Source: NBLH01 sp050296515 (GTDB taxonomy: Bacteria; Bacteroidota; Bacteroidia; Bacteroidales; NBLH01). From it: a stretch of 64,000 nucleotides of DNA. The stretch is taken from assembly GCA_050296515.1 (NCBI GenBank), contig JBNKRJ010000098.1, forward strand, positions 23,470-87,469, written 5' to 3'. Below are positions 34,620-44,699 of this stretch, piece by piece (position 1 is the first letter of the stretch; every line of letters begins with the position of its first letter). The position numbers were made by a program, and so were the translations under genes. Below the pieces are notes generated by a model that worked only from the letters and a program-made list of their open reading frames with translations, had not been told where the DNA came from and did no database searches.

Positions 34620-34666
34620 TGTCACGCGAAGAGATTCGCATGACATAACTTGCATGATTTATGCAA
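34620..34666. repeat. Two hairpins upstream of the 34722 lipoprotein gene
   Basis: TGTCACGCGAA / TTCGCATGACA (34620-34630 and 34635-34645) forms an 11-bp stem with one mismatch and a GAGA loop. TTGCAT / ATGCAA (34650-34655 and 34661-34666) forms a second, smaller one. They could be leader RNA structure or part of the repeat element just upstream. Confidence 0.5.
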
Positions 34667-34721
34667 ACCATTATTATTGTTTAATAGCAAAGAATTTTTT
34701 AATAGACATTAAATGATTGTT

Positions 34722-35408
34722 ATGAAAAATATAATGCTAATTTTCGGGTTTTTCTTGATTATGATAATGACAAGTTGTGTTGTATATCATCCACAGACTG
34801 CAGATATTCCTTTAATCAATAAAAAAAATGATTTAAGGGTTGATGTAGGAGTTTCGATAGTTCCTAGTGCCCATGCTACCATTTCTTATGGGTTGACAGA
34901 AAAAATTGCCATTCAGGGATTTGGAAGCATAGGTTCAGATGAAAAGAATTATTTTCAGGTAGCAACAGGCATCTTTAAAGGCAAAGAAAATAGCAGAGTA
35001 TTAGAATTATACGGTGGATTTGGCTATGGCTATGGAAATGCCTTTAAGGATGCTAATGGAGGACATTTACTAGGTGATTATCAATTGTATTTCGGGCAAT
35101 TAAATTATGGGAAGGTTGCCAGTGAATCATCTAATTTCGAAATTGGATTTGGGTTTAAAACAGGGTATTTGTATTCGAAGCTTAACGATGAAAATTACTA
35201 TGACTGGATTTCTGAGGCAGGTCCTTACAAAACTTATTATGATGAAAGTATATTATTTGAACCAACCGGGTTTATTCGGCTTGGAGGAAACAAATTAAAA
35301 TTTAGTTTAAAATTAGGAGGAACACTAATATATAAGTTCACTAATACAGATAAATATTTGCCATATAGTTTCATAAACCTTGGATTTGGAATAAATTACA
35401 GATTATGA
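34722..35408 (+). CDS. Outer-membrane-type lipoprotein of unknown function
   Basis: The 228-residue protein has a lipoprotein signal with lipobox IMTSC (Cys at about 19). The mature part has repeated aromatic beta segments (for example YGGFGYGYGNAFKD and FEIGFGFKTGYLY) and ends with an aromatic/Arg residue pattern (LGFGINYRL) typical of small outer-membrane beta barrels. An ATG at 34713 would add three residues (MIV); 34722 gives the better signal. It is preceded by three inverted repeats (34504-34666). Function unknown. Confidence 0.7.
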   Translation: MKNIMLIFGFFLIMIMTSCVVYHPQTADIPLINKKNDLRVDVGVSIVPSAHATISYGLTEKIAIQGFGSIGSDEKNYFQVATGIFKGKENSRVLELYGGFGYGYGNAFKDANGGHLLGDYQLYFGQLNYGKVASESSNFEIGFGFKTGYLYSKLNDENYYDWISEAGPYKTYYDESILFEPTGFIRLGGNKLKFSLKLGGTLIYKFTNTDKYLPYSFINLGFGINYRL

Positions 35409-35478
35409 TGAAAGCACTTGTTATCCAGAATTAAAGACAAATTTGTTTATTCATTTGGCACAATAGTTTCCATTTAAT

Positions 35479-37587
35479 TCAACTTTTTCTTCTAGGCTTT
35501 ATTAAATAGAAAAATATAAGCAGGTATATTATCAGCGAAATAAAAAATGATATTTTTAGAATTGGCAAAGGCGAGAAATAGAAGTCGATTTTGCCTGAAT
35601 AATTTGAAGGGATTTCAACCCCCATAATTCCATCATTTATTTTATATATATCAACTTGCTTACCGTTAATCTTTGCTTTCCAGAAATGGTGATAATTTTG
35701 GGAAAGTGCAACAAAAGATTTATTTGGAATAGGGTTTTCCACTTCTACAGTAAAACTGTTATAGCCAATTTCTGCATTAATAATTTTAGTCTCTTTTTGA
35801 GCATGTATTCCATTTGGTAAATTCCATCCGGTATTTGGTTCTGGAATTTGATTTTCAGGACTATTTATCTCATTATATGGAATAAAAAATATTGGGTTTT
35901 CGATAATGAAATTTAGTCCATTATTATCGATTATCTCTAAAAAGCTTTTAGAGCGAGTTGGATTTACTCCTTCGTAATGAGGCGTTTTGCTAAAAGTGGA
36001 TTTATTTCTCCATAGAGCATCAATATGTATATCGCCTTCCTTTATTTTTTTTAGAGGAATAGTTGTTGGTTCCTGATTAATTTCATTTGGTAATTTCTTA
36101 AAACCTTCAATATGATCTTTGAGTCGGAATTTATTTATGAATGTAGTGGGGATACTTAATTGAAACATTATAAAAACATCTAAGCTAACAAGCACCATTA
36201 AAAGTTTCGCTTGATTCTTCTTTTTCTTTAATAATGAATAAAGGTGTATACTTAGTAAAATTATTGTTATTACTCCATTTATAAATATACAAGGATAAAT
36301 TCCACCACGTGGTAACTCGTTGAGTTTTATTAAATCAGTAAGGTTCTCTTTTAATCCAACTAATGAGCTTTGTGTAAGAGCAAATATCGTAGATACAGCA
36401 AAAAGGAAGAGTGTAATAAATAATAGTACTTTGTAGTTTTTGGTTTCGAGTTTTTTTTTAGATAGCATGGTTTCTAACCCTATTCCAGCAGCTATTATAA
36501 ACCATAGTATAACATATCCTCTGAAAAAACCAGGTATTTTGAAATAGCCAAAGCCTGGGAGATGATACAAAGCTTTAAATATTGGCAGGTAATCGCCCGC
36601 AGCAATGGTCAAGAAAAAAATACCCAATCCTGTAAACAACCATATTCTTTTATTTTTTAAACTCAATAATGAAAATACAAGGATTATCACAAGGAAGATG
36701 CTGAAATAAGCATTTCTAAGCGAAGTAACTGTGGTGCCAAATATATCAGATTCACCATTAACAGAGTATGGGAAAAAGAAAGAAATATATTCCGCAAAAT
36801 CAAATGAGCCATCTATAAGAAGACCATTATAAGCCAGTTTGGCTGTTCTACTAAAATAAGGGAAGAAATCAATAAAGCTTATAATGAAAGGCAGAGTTAG
36901 CAAAATACATACTACAACCATAAGTAAATATCCGCAGACGAATTTTTTGCTTAATTCGCCAGCTTTTGCATGTTTAAAGAAGTTATAAGCTACAATAATA
37001 ACAAGAATATAAATCAAAATAATTGTGTAAGCAGGACTTGCAGAAGTAATATTTAAAGCAATAAATAAAGCAGCAAACAATGCATCTCTATAATTTTGGT
37101 TTCTGTTAAACTTAGTAATGTAATATAAAATCCACGGAAGCCAGACATATCCCATGATAAATACCATTATCTGGTTATTATCTACCATGAAGCCTGACAA
37201 AGTATAAACCACGGAAACAATATATCTGACCTCTGCTTTTTCAATAAATAGTTCTGAAAACTTGTAGATTCCAATGGCACAAATAATAAAGTAAATAACA
37301 ATTTCAGCAACCAATGAAACGGTTGTATATTTCCCAAATAGCATTAAAAACCAAACAATTGGATTCCACATGCCATTTTGCATATCAGAGTAGGCAGGAT
37401 AACCCAGTTTCATATACGGATTCCACCAAGGTCCTTGTCCATTCCATATATTATCACTAATAAAGTATTTATAGGGTAAATAGCAATCAAGGTTATCCCA
37501 TTTTGGAATAAACTGAAAAAATGAAAATGGCCAAATTGCTAAAAGAACGACTGCAATGAGGAGTAGGAGGTGAGAGTTCTTTTTCAT
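35479..37587 (-). CDS. YfhO-like polytopic membrane protein
   Basis: The 702-residue protein has about 12 membrane helices and a C-terminal extracytoplasmic beta region. N-terminal landmarks WDNLDCYLPYKYFISDNIWN and GQGPWWNPYMKLGYPAYSDM match the YfhO family (GT-C-type membrane proteins, in Bacteroidota often linked to glycolipid or lipoteichoic-type modification). The Asp-containing first loop fits a lipid-phosphate-sugar-dependent transferase, but the donor is not known. An ATG 15 codons upstream (37632) would put a basic stretch before the first helix; MKKNSHLLLLIAVVLL is the more natural start. Confidence 0.85.
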   Translation of the reverse strand: MKKNSHLLLLIAVVLLAIWPFSFFQFIPKWDNLDCYLPYKYFISDNIWNGQGPWWNPYMKLGYPAYSDMQNGMWNPIVWFLMLFGKYTTVSLVAEIVIYFIICAIGIYKFSELFIEKAEVRYIVSVVYTLSGFMVDNNQIMVFIMGYVWLPWILYYITKFNRNQNYRDALFAALFIALNITSASPAYTIILIYILVIIVAYNFFKHAKAGELSKKFVCGYLLMVVVCILLTLPFIISFIDFFPYFSRTAKLAYNGLLIDGSFDFAEYISFFFPYSVNGESDIFGTTVTSLRNAYFSIFLVIILVFSLLSLKNKRIWLFTGLGIFFLTIAAGDYLPIFKALYHLPGFGYFKIPGFFRGYVILWFIIAAGIGLETMLSKKKLETKNYKVLLFITLFLFAVSTIFALTQSSLVGLKENLTDLIKLNELPRGGIYPCIFINGVITIILLSIHLYSLLKKKKNQAKLLMVLVSLDVFIMFQLSIPTTFINKFRLKDHIEGFKKLPNEINQEPTTIPLKKIKEGDIHIDALWRNKSTFSKTPHYEGVNPTRSKSFLEIIDNNGLNFIIENPIFFIPYNEINSPENQIPEPNTGWNLPNGIHAQKETKIINAEIGYNSFTVEVENPIPNKSFVALSQNYHHFWKAKINGKQVDIYKINDGIMGVEIPSNYSGKIDFYFSPLPILKISFFISLIIYLLIFFYLIKPRRKS

Positions 37588-37797
37588 AACTGTTTGCTTG
37601 TACAATGACTTGAATTTGTATTTAGATTGCAATTATATCTATAATTTCTTAATAAGGTTACTCTAAGAAAATGAAATAACCCATTCCATTATCATTTTTC
37701 TCTATTTATTCGTATAATTGTACTTATTAGTTGAGAGTTAAACAATTGATTGGGGAAAACTAACAATAAATCAAAACAAATTTTGATTTATCATCAA

Positions 37798-39264
37798 ATG
37801 AATTCATTGGGGGAGAATATAGATATTGATAAGCAACTATTTAGGGATGAGGCTTATCGTGGTGAACGGACATCGTTGATGTTTAGGTGGATTCTTGTTG
37901 CGGTTGTAATGGCTTTCATCCTGGTCACTTTTCTAAGAGGGGACAAACACGAAGCTATACTATCCTTTATTCCGGCTGGTATCTTCTTATTTTATAATCT
38001 CTACCTAACTTTTCACCTTCGAAAAAATAAGAACTTTTATTTTTTAAGGTATTTTTCTGTAAGTATTGATATTATTGCCCTCACCATTCATATCTACATT
38101 AATTCTCATTATTTTTCACCAATAGCAGTATCAACAACTGCTTCCATTTTTATTTATCCTGTTTTAATGTTTTTATCTGTGCTTAGGTACGATAAAAAGT
38201 TGATTATTTATGCCACTTTTTTAACCATTACTGTCATAAATATAAATTACTTTGTTCAATTTAACGACATTGCTCCTGACTTAATGAGCCAGGTAATTTC
38301 TTCAGACCCAATGGGGCAATTATATAAATCGGCCTATTTACTATTACTTGGAGTTTTTTTCCTGAAGGTACCTGAATTACTAAAGCGTTCCATTTCTCGA
38401 CAAAAAGGTGCTTTGGAAGAGCGAAACGAATACATACTTAATTTATTGTTGGAAAAAAAGGAAAAGGAGCTATTAAAAAATAGCTTCAACGAATTATCTG
38501 CTTTGCATGACGAATTAAAAGAAAAAAGTAATAAAATAGAAGAACAAAACGAAAAATTGAATGAACTGGTAAAAACCAAAGATAAACTAATATCATTTAT
38601 CAGTCATGATTTAAAGAATTCGTTTTCGACCATGGCTTCAATAATTGAAACCAGCAAAGAAAATATTGGAGCGATGGATACCGAAGATTTTGTTCAGGCA
38701 ATGGATATTCTTTATAATCATTCTGTTAACAACCATATTTTGTTTGAAAACCTTTTGCAATGGGCAAAGCTTCAAAGAGGGCAACTTCCATTAAACAAAG
38801 AAAAAATTAATTTGCATGAGTTTTGCTTAAAGTCATACAAAACAAATAAAGAGCAATTGGATGCAAAAGAACTTCAATTTAATGTAGATATTCCAGATGA
38901 TGTTTTCGTTTTTTCGGATAGGACAATGCTCTGTAGTGTCTGCAACAATCTAATAGGAAATGCAGTAAAATTTACGCATAGAGGAGGGGGTATTTCAATA
39001 AAAGCAAAAGTAGTCTCTGATAAAATTTCAATATCTATTGAAGACACAGGTATTGGAATAAGTAATGAAAGATTACCAGAAATTTTTAGTATTACTAAAT
39101 CCACAAAGGGAACCGAAGGAGAAAAGGGGAGTGGCTTTGGACTTATTTTGTGCCAGGAATTAATTAACAGGAATGGTGGAGAAATTACTGTGAAAAGTGT
39201 ATTAGGTAAAGGCACTTGTTTTACAATTATATTGCCTGGCGGAAGCACTACATCTCAAAAGTAA
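37798..39264 (+). CDS. Orphan membrane-bound sensor histidine kinase
   Basis: The 488-residue kinase has about six membrane helices (about 28-195), a coiled coil (about 200-262), a HisKA domain with phospho-acceptor His270 in FISHDLKN, and an ATPase domain with N box NNLIGNAVKFTHRG, G1 DTGIGISNE and G2 KGSGFGLILCQ. The sensor part is a plain multi-helix block without a periplasmic domain, so it may read the membrane or an intracellular signal. No response regulator is encoded nearby. The TTG at 37750 would add 16 residues; ATG 37798 is preferred. Confidence 0.9.
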   Translation: MNSLGENIDIDKQLFRDEAYRGERTSLMFRWILVAVVMAFILVTFLRGDKHEAILSFIPAGIFLFYNLYLTFHLRKNKNFYFLRYFSVSIDIIALTIHIYINSHYFSPIAVSTTASIFIYPVLMFLSVLRYDKKLIIYATFLTITVININYFVQFNDIAPDLMSQVISSDPMGQLYKSAYLLLLGVFFLKVPELLKRSISRQKGALEERNEYILNLLLEKKEKELLKNSFNELSALHDELKEKSNKIEEQNEKLNELVKTKDKLISFISHDLKNSFSTMASIIETSKENIGAMDTEDFVQAMDILYNHSVNNHILFENLLQWAKLQRGQLPLNKEKINLHEFCLKSYKTNKEQLDAKELQFNVDIPDDVFVFSDRTMLCSVCNNLIGNAVKFTHRGGGISIKAKVVSDKISISIEDTGIGISNERLPEIFSITKSTKGTEGEKGSGFGLILCQELINRNGGEITVKSVLGKGTCFTIILPGGSTTSQK

Positions 39265-39341
39265 TACATCTTTCTGGAGCTGTGAGCACTTATGCTACGA
39301 ATAAAAATAACTTTTCTATTTTTGCAGCCTAATTTTATACT

Positions 39342-40100
39342 ATGGTAGAGATTTGTGCATTGGCATCGGGGAGTAATGGGAATAGTTATTACATTGGAAA
39401 TGAGAAGGAAGCAGTATTAATTGACGCCGGAATTTTCTATAAACGTTTGAATGAGCGTTTAACCGAGGCAAATTTAGACAAATCAAAAATCAAAGCAGTT
39501 TTTATTTCTCACGAGCATGCCGATCATGTACAGGGAGTGCGTGTTACCACTAAAAAACTTGAAATACCTGCAATTTTTAGTAGATTGACCCTTCAGAATG
39601 CCCAAAGAAGGCATCGCCCGGATTTATTTTCTTATTTTGAACCCGGAGTTGAATACAAATTTGGAAGCGTAAGTGTGTTTCCTTTTTTAAAGAAACACGA
39701 TGCCATTGAACCATGCAGCTTTAGGGTTGAAATAGGAAGGAAGAACATTGGAGTTTTTACCGATATTGGAGCAATTGATGATGTTGTAATAAAAGAATTC
39801 CAAAAATGCGATGCTGTTTTTCTTGAGACCAATTACGATAAAGACATGCTTTGGAATGGTCATTATCCTCATTATATAAAACAACGTGTTGATTCTGAAA
39901 AGGGGCATTTATCAAACTTGCAGGCTCTTGAATTAGTTCAAAAACATGCATCGCCTGAACTGAAGCATATTTTTTTATCTCATATTTCAGATAGTAATAA
40001 TACATATGATTTAGCTAAAGAAGTATTTTCTGTTCTAAATGGTAAATACAGTGTACAATTAACTTCCCGCGAAGGTATTTCAAAAGTGGTTAGGTTTTAA
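39342..40100 (+). CDS. MBL-fold metallohydrolase, YycJ/WalJ type
   Basis: The 252-residue enzyme has the metallo-beta-lactamase fold: EICALASGSNGNSYYIG at the N-terminus, HEHADHVQGV (metal-binding HxHxDH at about 56-61), DIGAIDDVV and LSHISDSNN. It belongs to the YycJ-like group of small hydrolases, with a possible DNA-directed or nucleotide activity. A -7 box TATTTTTG (39317-39324) is 17 bp before the ATG. The gene is monocistronic. Confidence 0.88.
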   Translation: MVEICALASGSNGNSYYIGNEKEAVLIDAGIFYKRLNERLTEANLDKSKIKAVFISHEHADHVQGVRVTTKKLEIPAIFSRLTLQNAQRRHRPDLFSYFEPGVEYKFGSVSVFPFLKKHDAIEPCSFRVEIGRKNIGVFTDIGAIDDVVIKEFQKCDAVFLETNYDKDMLWNGHYPHYIKQRVDSEKGHLSNLQALELVQKHASPELKHIFLSHISDSNNTYDLAKEVFSVLNGKYSVQLTSREGISKVVRF

Positions 40101-40189
40101 TGAGTTAATATCTAGGTAGTTGGTATTTTCACTTTTAGTGGCATATTCAGTAACTTTATCCTGCAAAATTAAGTTTATATAAGGGTACA

Positions 40190-40598
40190 GTGATGAATAG
40201 ATATGCGATGTTTTTTTTTCTTGTATATAATCTGGCTATAATGGTCGATGCGCAAAATGATACAAGTTTAGTTAAGATTCATTCAAAAATGTGGTTTGTT
40301 TCAGAGATTGATCACTCAATAATTGAAATGGATGAGGAAGGAAACCAATTTGATCATTATGATAATTACATTGTTGTAGATTTTCAGAAACAAAAACTTA
40401 AAATTCCTTATGATAACAATTACATATTTTGGGATGAATATGATGAGAACTTGAATGTGAAGAAGAAGGTAGTACAGAATTATTCTACAAAAGATAAAAC
40501 CTGCAAATAGAAAAGTCAAATACAGACTCTTTAAAGTATTTGACAAAGACAAGCTGATTTATGATGCTACCCAAAAGAACCCATTTCTGGAAAAATAG
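40190..40598 (+). pseudogene. Small secreted protein, frameshifted or cut short
   Basis: An ATG at 40190 opens a signal peptide-like start and a small domain (DTSLVKIHSKMWFVSEID) that ends at a TAG at 40508-40510 after 106 residues. Directly beyond, the +1 frame reads KVKYRLFKVFDKDKLIYDAT and stops at 40596-40598, which looks like the natural end of the same domain. Thus the gene seems to have a frameshift near 40500-40515. A real 106-residue protein is the alternative. Confidence 0.5.
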
Positions 40599-40654
40599 AA
40601 AAGGATATCATCAAGGCAACGTGAAAATCTCGCAAAGCTACTAGCCACTAAGTT

Positions 40655-43600
40655 TTAGTTACTTCCGTTTAATTTCCAAGCTGCCCAATATTTAGGCTCA
40701 GTAGTTTGCCTATTATGTAAAAGTTTAAGTTTGGCCTTTTGTAGTGCTATAGAATAGGGTTTTCCTTTTAATATCTGCTTGTAAAATTCAACCATTAAAT
40801 CTTTCGTTGCCTGGTCATTTACATTCCACAAAGAAAAAACAATATTGGGCACACCAGAATATAAAAAACCTCTTGAAAGCGAAAGAAAACCTTCACCCTG
40901 TACCAATTTGCCCAACCCGCTTTTGCACGAGCTAAGCACTAACAATTCTGCATTTGATAAATCAAGGTTATAAGTTTCACTTGCATACAAGATCCCATCA
41001 TCAGCATTTTTACTATTATTGCTTGTATCAGGTTGCGAAAATGCAATGCCCGACAAGCTTGGGAATTTATCATTTGCAAAACTATGGCTGGCTACATGTA
41101 TGTATTTAACGTCTTTTATTTGCTGCTTAAAATTATCTTCGGTTGCTTGTCTGTGAAAATAGGCCACCGATCTACTTTTATTTTTTTCAAACAGTTGAAC
41201 AATTGATTTTATTTCTGTTTCGGACCAGGGAAGTGGGTTAAAATGTTTTGCATCGGAACTAATAGCACGCGTAGCATGCTCTTTACCAGCAGTATCAGCT
41301 ATCCAGTTAGTTGAAAGAATCGTCCCATTATTTATTTCGGGGTTAAAAACAGGTGCAAAACCTGCGAAACTTTTTTCTGAAGCCCTGCCTTTTTTATTAG
41401 TGATTTTGCTATTTAACCAAAGTGTGGCCGATTGATGATAGGTTATAGCATAATTATTAAGCAAATAATCTGTTGATGATTGGTTCCTCTTGTCATTACT
41501 GTTTTTGCACAAGGTTTCAAAAGGCAGGTAATTTAAATGGCCATCCGGTAGAATTATTAAATTATTTTTGTCGCCTATGATTTGCTCTATTGGCGAAATT
41601 AAGTAATTGTACAATTCAGCACTTGCCAGTTGCTCTTTGACACCAAAACCGCTTTTTATATCTATATAATAATCAATTACTTTTTGATTAAAAGAGCTAT
41701 CAATCTGTATCCTTTTGCACACCTGTGCACTTTTTGAAACCACTAAAATAAAAAGCGAAGTATCCGCAACAAAATAATTAACCAGGGCACTGTTTTTATC
41801 CAGTTGCTCACTAATCTGTTCAAGAGTGGCAACGTTTTGCTGATATTTTAGCCGATAATATTCAGGGTAATTGTCCTTCAGCACAACTAACAAACTATCG
41901 TACTGCCTCGAAAAATTAAACAGTTCATCCTGGTATTCCTGAACAAGGAGGGTATCATATCCATCCTTTTCAGCCTTGGCTTGCTGAATTTTTGTTTCGT
42001 AATACCTGCGGTTAATTGCTATTTCTTTTTCTCTTTCTACTAATGAATCAGCGATACCAAGATAACTTTTAACCCTTAAATCGTTCAAATAGGCATTTAA
42101 TGTAACACTTTTTGATTTTTCGAAATATTCAAATGTTTTTTCTGGTATTTTGCTATTCGATTTTAAACTGTCGTAACTCATAGCAGCCAATAATGCACCT
42201 CCGAAATAATTCTTAGTTTTCTCACTTAGCAATAAGGATGTATTTTCATAACTAAAGTCATTACGCATCTCATTAATGAGCTGAAATAGCAAGTTATAGG
42301 TGCTTATTGAGGTTTTGATGTCACGAGGTTCAAGTGATTGTTGTAAATATTTCAAAAAAAATGCCTCGGCCTTACCATTCAGGGTCACAAGCAAATTTAG
42401 TTTTGAGAGTGCATTAATTTCGGTAGGGTTATTATAAGCAATTGAATCATTGAAGTTTGGAAGGTTTGATAAAAGAGCCATTTGATAAAGCCTAAGAGCT
42501 TTTGGATAATTATGCAGTTTAAAATATAAGTTTCCAATATTAAAATAACTAATTGCAAGATCAGGATGCTTATCCTTGTAAAGACTTTGACGAATTTGTA
42601 ATGATTTAAAGAAATATTCTAAGGAATTTACTGTATCTCCTAAATTATGTAATAGGTTTCCAATATTATCGTAAGAACTAGCGATATCTGGATGAATCTC
42701 ACCATGTAGGTTATGATCTAAATTAAGGGCTTTTTTGAAATAATCAAGTGCCTTTTGATAATCTTTTATGTCAGCATATATAAGACCTATATTGATATAA
42801 ATATTACTCATTTTGTAATAGGATCCACCAAAAAGATTGCGTCTTATTTCATAAGCTTTTTTATAGGACTTTAGTGCATTTTTATGCTCACTTAAATTAT
42901 ACAATGCTTCACCAATGTTAATGTAGGTTATAGCGACATCTTCACTTTTCCGACCCAATTTCCCCATCCAAATTTGTAATGCCTTCTGATAATATTCTAA
43001 TGCCTTTATATAATCTCCCTTTTCGGCACATAAATAACCAATATTATTATAAGATGTAGCAATTTCATATTCTGAATCTTCTGAATTTAAAAGTTGTATT
43101 TTTAACCCATTTTGAAAATATTTAATAGCTTCATCATACTGTCCTAGGTTTATAAGAGATACTCCAATATTGTTAAGGCTATAAGAAATATCAATATGGT
43201 TGGAATCTAATGATTTCTTTCTGTACTGCAGCGCAATCTTATCAGAATGGAGTGCATGGTTATAAAGCCCAATTTTTGTATAAATAGAGCTCCTTTTTTC
43301 ATATAGATCTGCTATTTTACATTTTGAAATAAAATTATGAGAGTTTGCAATATCGAGAGCTTCATTGCAATATATAAGCTGCAATTTAAATTTTCCATAA
43401 CTATTCAAAACATCAACAGCCGATGATAAAATCTTGATCCTTTCAGAGATTTGCTCTTCAGTTTCTTCAGAAAAATAGTTTCTACTGATATAAATAGCAC
43501 TATCAATATAAAATTGGGCAGAATCAAACAGAGATGCTTTTCGAAAACATAAAACTGACCTTCGATAAAACATTGCACTTTTTAACCAGTTTTGCTGTTT

Positions 43601-43777
43601 TACATAAATCTCGGCAACTTTAAGAGAATAACTTGCAGCACTATCAAATTTTTGACCAATAAAAAAGTCTTTTGCAAACCTCTGATATTCCAAAACTTTA
43701 TTTAGCTCTTGCTCTTGTGAAAATAGTAGATAAGAAACAAAAAAACTAAAAGTTAGAAGAGAAACAATTTTTTTCAT
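40655..43777 (-). CDS. Exported TPR-CHAT (caspase-like) protein
   Basis: The 1040-residue protein has a signal peptide (MKKIVSLLTFSFFVSYLL, about 1-20), about 10-12 TPR motifs (about 30-440; for example ATSYNNIGYLCAEKGDYIKA and YNNIGVSLINLGQYDEAI), a helical linker and a C-terminal CHAT domain (about 700-1040). The caspase-type dyad is intact: His898 in HVASHSFAND and Cys951 in LSSCKSGLG. CHAT domains are caspase-related peptidases. An N-terminal extension from 43855 has no function I can see; starts at 43777 or 43780 give the signal. It is downstream of the exported-protein cluster, after a terminator at 43878-43916. Confidence 0.88.
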   Translation of the reverse strand: MKKIVSLLTFSFFVSYLLFSQEQELNKVLEYQRFAKDFFIGQKFDSAASYSLKVAEIYVKQQNWLKSAMFYRRSVLCFRKASLFDSAQFYIDSAIYISRNYFSEETEEQISERIKILSSAVDVLNSYGKFKLQLIYCNEALDIANSHNFISKCKIADLYEKRSSIYTKIGLYNHALHSDKIALQYRKKSLDSNHIDISYSLNNIGVSLINLGQYDEAIKYFQNGLKIQLLNSEDSEYEIATSYNNIGYLCAEKGDYIKALEYYQKALQIWMGKLGRKSEDVAITYINIGEALYNLSEHKNALKSYKKAYEIRRNLFGGSYYKMSNIYINIGLIYADIKDYQKALDYFKKALNLDHNLHGEIHPDIASSYDNIGNLLHNLGDTVNSLEYFFKSLQIRQSLYKDKHPDLAISYFNIGNLYFKLHNYPKALRLYQMALLSNLPNFNDSIAYNNPTEINALSKLNLLVTLNGKAEAFFLKYLQQSLEPRDIKTSISTYNLLFQLINEMRNDFSYENTSLLLSEKTKNYFGGALLAAMSYDSLKSNSKIPEKTFEYFEKSKSVTLNAYLNDLRVKSYLGIADSLVEREKEIAINRRYYETKIQQAKAEKDGYDTLLVQEYQDELFNFSRQYDSLLVVLKDNYPEYYRLKYQQNVATLEQISEQLDKNSALVNYFVADTSLFILVVSKSAQVCKRIQIDSSFNQKVIDYYIDIKSGFGVKEQLASAELYNYLISPIEQIIGDKNNLIILPDGHLNYLPFETLCKNSNDKRNQSSTDYLLNNYAITYHQSATLWLNSKITNKKGRASEKSFAGFAPVFNPEINNGTILSTNWIADTAGKEHATRAISSDAKHFNPLPWSETEIKSIVQLFEKNKSRSVAYFHRQATEDNFKQQIKDVKYIHVASHSFANDKFPSLSGIAFSQPDTSNNSKNADDGILYASETYNLDLSNAELLVLSSCKSGLGKLVQGEGFLSLSRGFLYSGVPNIVFSLWNVNDQATKDLMVEFYKQILKGKPYSIALQKAKLKLLHNRQTTEPKYWAAWKLNGSN

Positions 43778-43877
43778 CATTAAAGCTAAATTGAAAGTCC
43801 AAATCCAGATAATTTTGCTATGCCAATATAGAAACTCGTTTATAACCATTACCAATATAATGAGTGCTATTGATACT

Positions 43878-43916
43878 AAAAAAGGGCTGTCTTTGATTTT
43901 TTGACAGCCCTTTTTT
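43878..43916 (-). terminator. Terminator of the 43935-50569 gene cluster
   Basis: A perfect 14-bp stem AAAAAAGGGCTGTC / GACAGCCCTTTTTT encloses an 11-nt loop. It starts 19 bp past the stop at 43935 and ends the minus-strand cluster before the CHAT gene. Confidence 0.85.
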
Positions 43917-43934
43917 GTACTTTCAAAGAAAAAA

Positions 43935-44699
43935 TTATAAATCCATCAACTTTTTCAACTCTTCTTCGTTATCTTTCATTTTTTCCTTCAGCTCTTCTTT
44001 AATAGCGTCACGAGTCTGAATATCAGCCTGATACAAGTCATAGAATAACATTACCTGAACCTCGACAGTACCAGGAGTCAATTGTTTTTTATTCCCATGC
44101 TTTCTCAGCTCTTTTTTAGGAATTGATGAACGATAAATAACGATTACTGGCTTTATTTGTGACAATGTTGCTGAAGTAATGTTTTTAGCAGATTGAACAA
44201 TTGATTGCTCTGTTTCAGCATCAACACCTGACAATTGTGCGTTGGCTATATTTGCTGTTGTTAAAGCTGCAACATGCGTTTTTAGCTGTCCGGCCAACTC
44301 AACCTTAGCCAATTCAATGGCCTGCATTTTTGCAGCAGATTTCGTTTTAGCCACACCATTACCCGTTGCCCAAATAAATGCTGGACCTAGATTTCCATCA
44401 GGACCAGGCTTTTCTTCATATTGGTACGACCAGGATTTTTCAAGAGCTTTTTCCAATGGCATATCACCTGGGAACACTCTCCAACCTCTTTCCTTTTCCA
44501 ATTCTTTTGCTTCTTTTCTTGCTTGTTTTACAGCTTTATCTTTAATCAATTTCCTGTATTGATCCCTTTTAGCCATTAACGCTTTTCTGGTTAATCTCAT
44601 TTCCTTCTTCGTTTGTTGCGCATCAGCATCAATAGAAGCAAATGTAAAAAGTAAGAATAATGCAGAAAAAATAACTAGTGCTTTTTTCATTGTTTTCAA
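43935..44699 (-). CDS. Exported LPP20-like protein
   Basis: The 254-residue protein has a signal peptide (1-27, ending DADAQ), a basic helical stretch (about 28-75) and an LPP20-like alpha/beta region. This is seen in ATGNGVAKTKSAAKMQAIEL followed by AKVELAGQLKTHVAAL (about 105-150). The last part has IKPVIVIYRSSIPKK and a charged helical tail ending EELKKLMDL. LPP20 domains occur in Helicobacter lipoproteins and in FlgT-like proteins that join outer-membrane assemblies. It is the last of five exported genes in one cluster, 149 bp after the 44848 gene. Starts at 44699 and 44690 are both possible. Confidence 0.65.
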   Translation of the reverse strand: MKTMKKALVIFSALFLLFTFASIDADAQQTKKEMRLTRKALMAKRDQYRKLIKDKAVKQARKEAKELEKERGWRVFPGDMPLEKALEKSWSYQYEEKPGPDGNLGPAFIWATGNGVAKTKSAAKMQAIELAKVELAGQLKTHVAALTTANIANAQLSGVDAETEQSIVQSAKNITSATLSQIKPVIVIYRSSIPKKELRKHGNKKQLTPGTVEVQVMLFYDLYQADIQTRDAIKEELKEKMKDNEEELKKLMDL

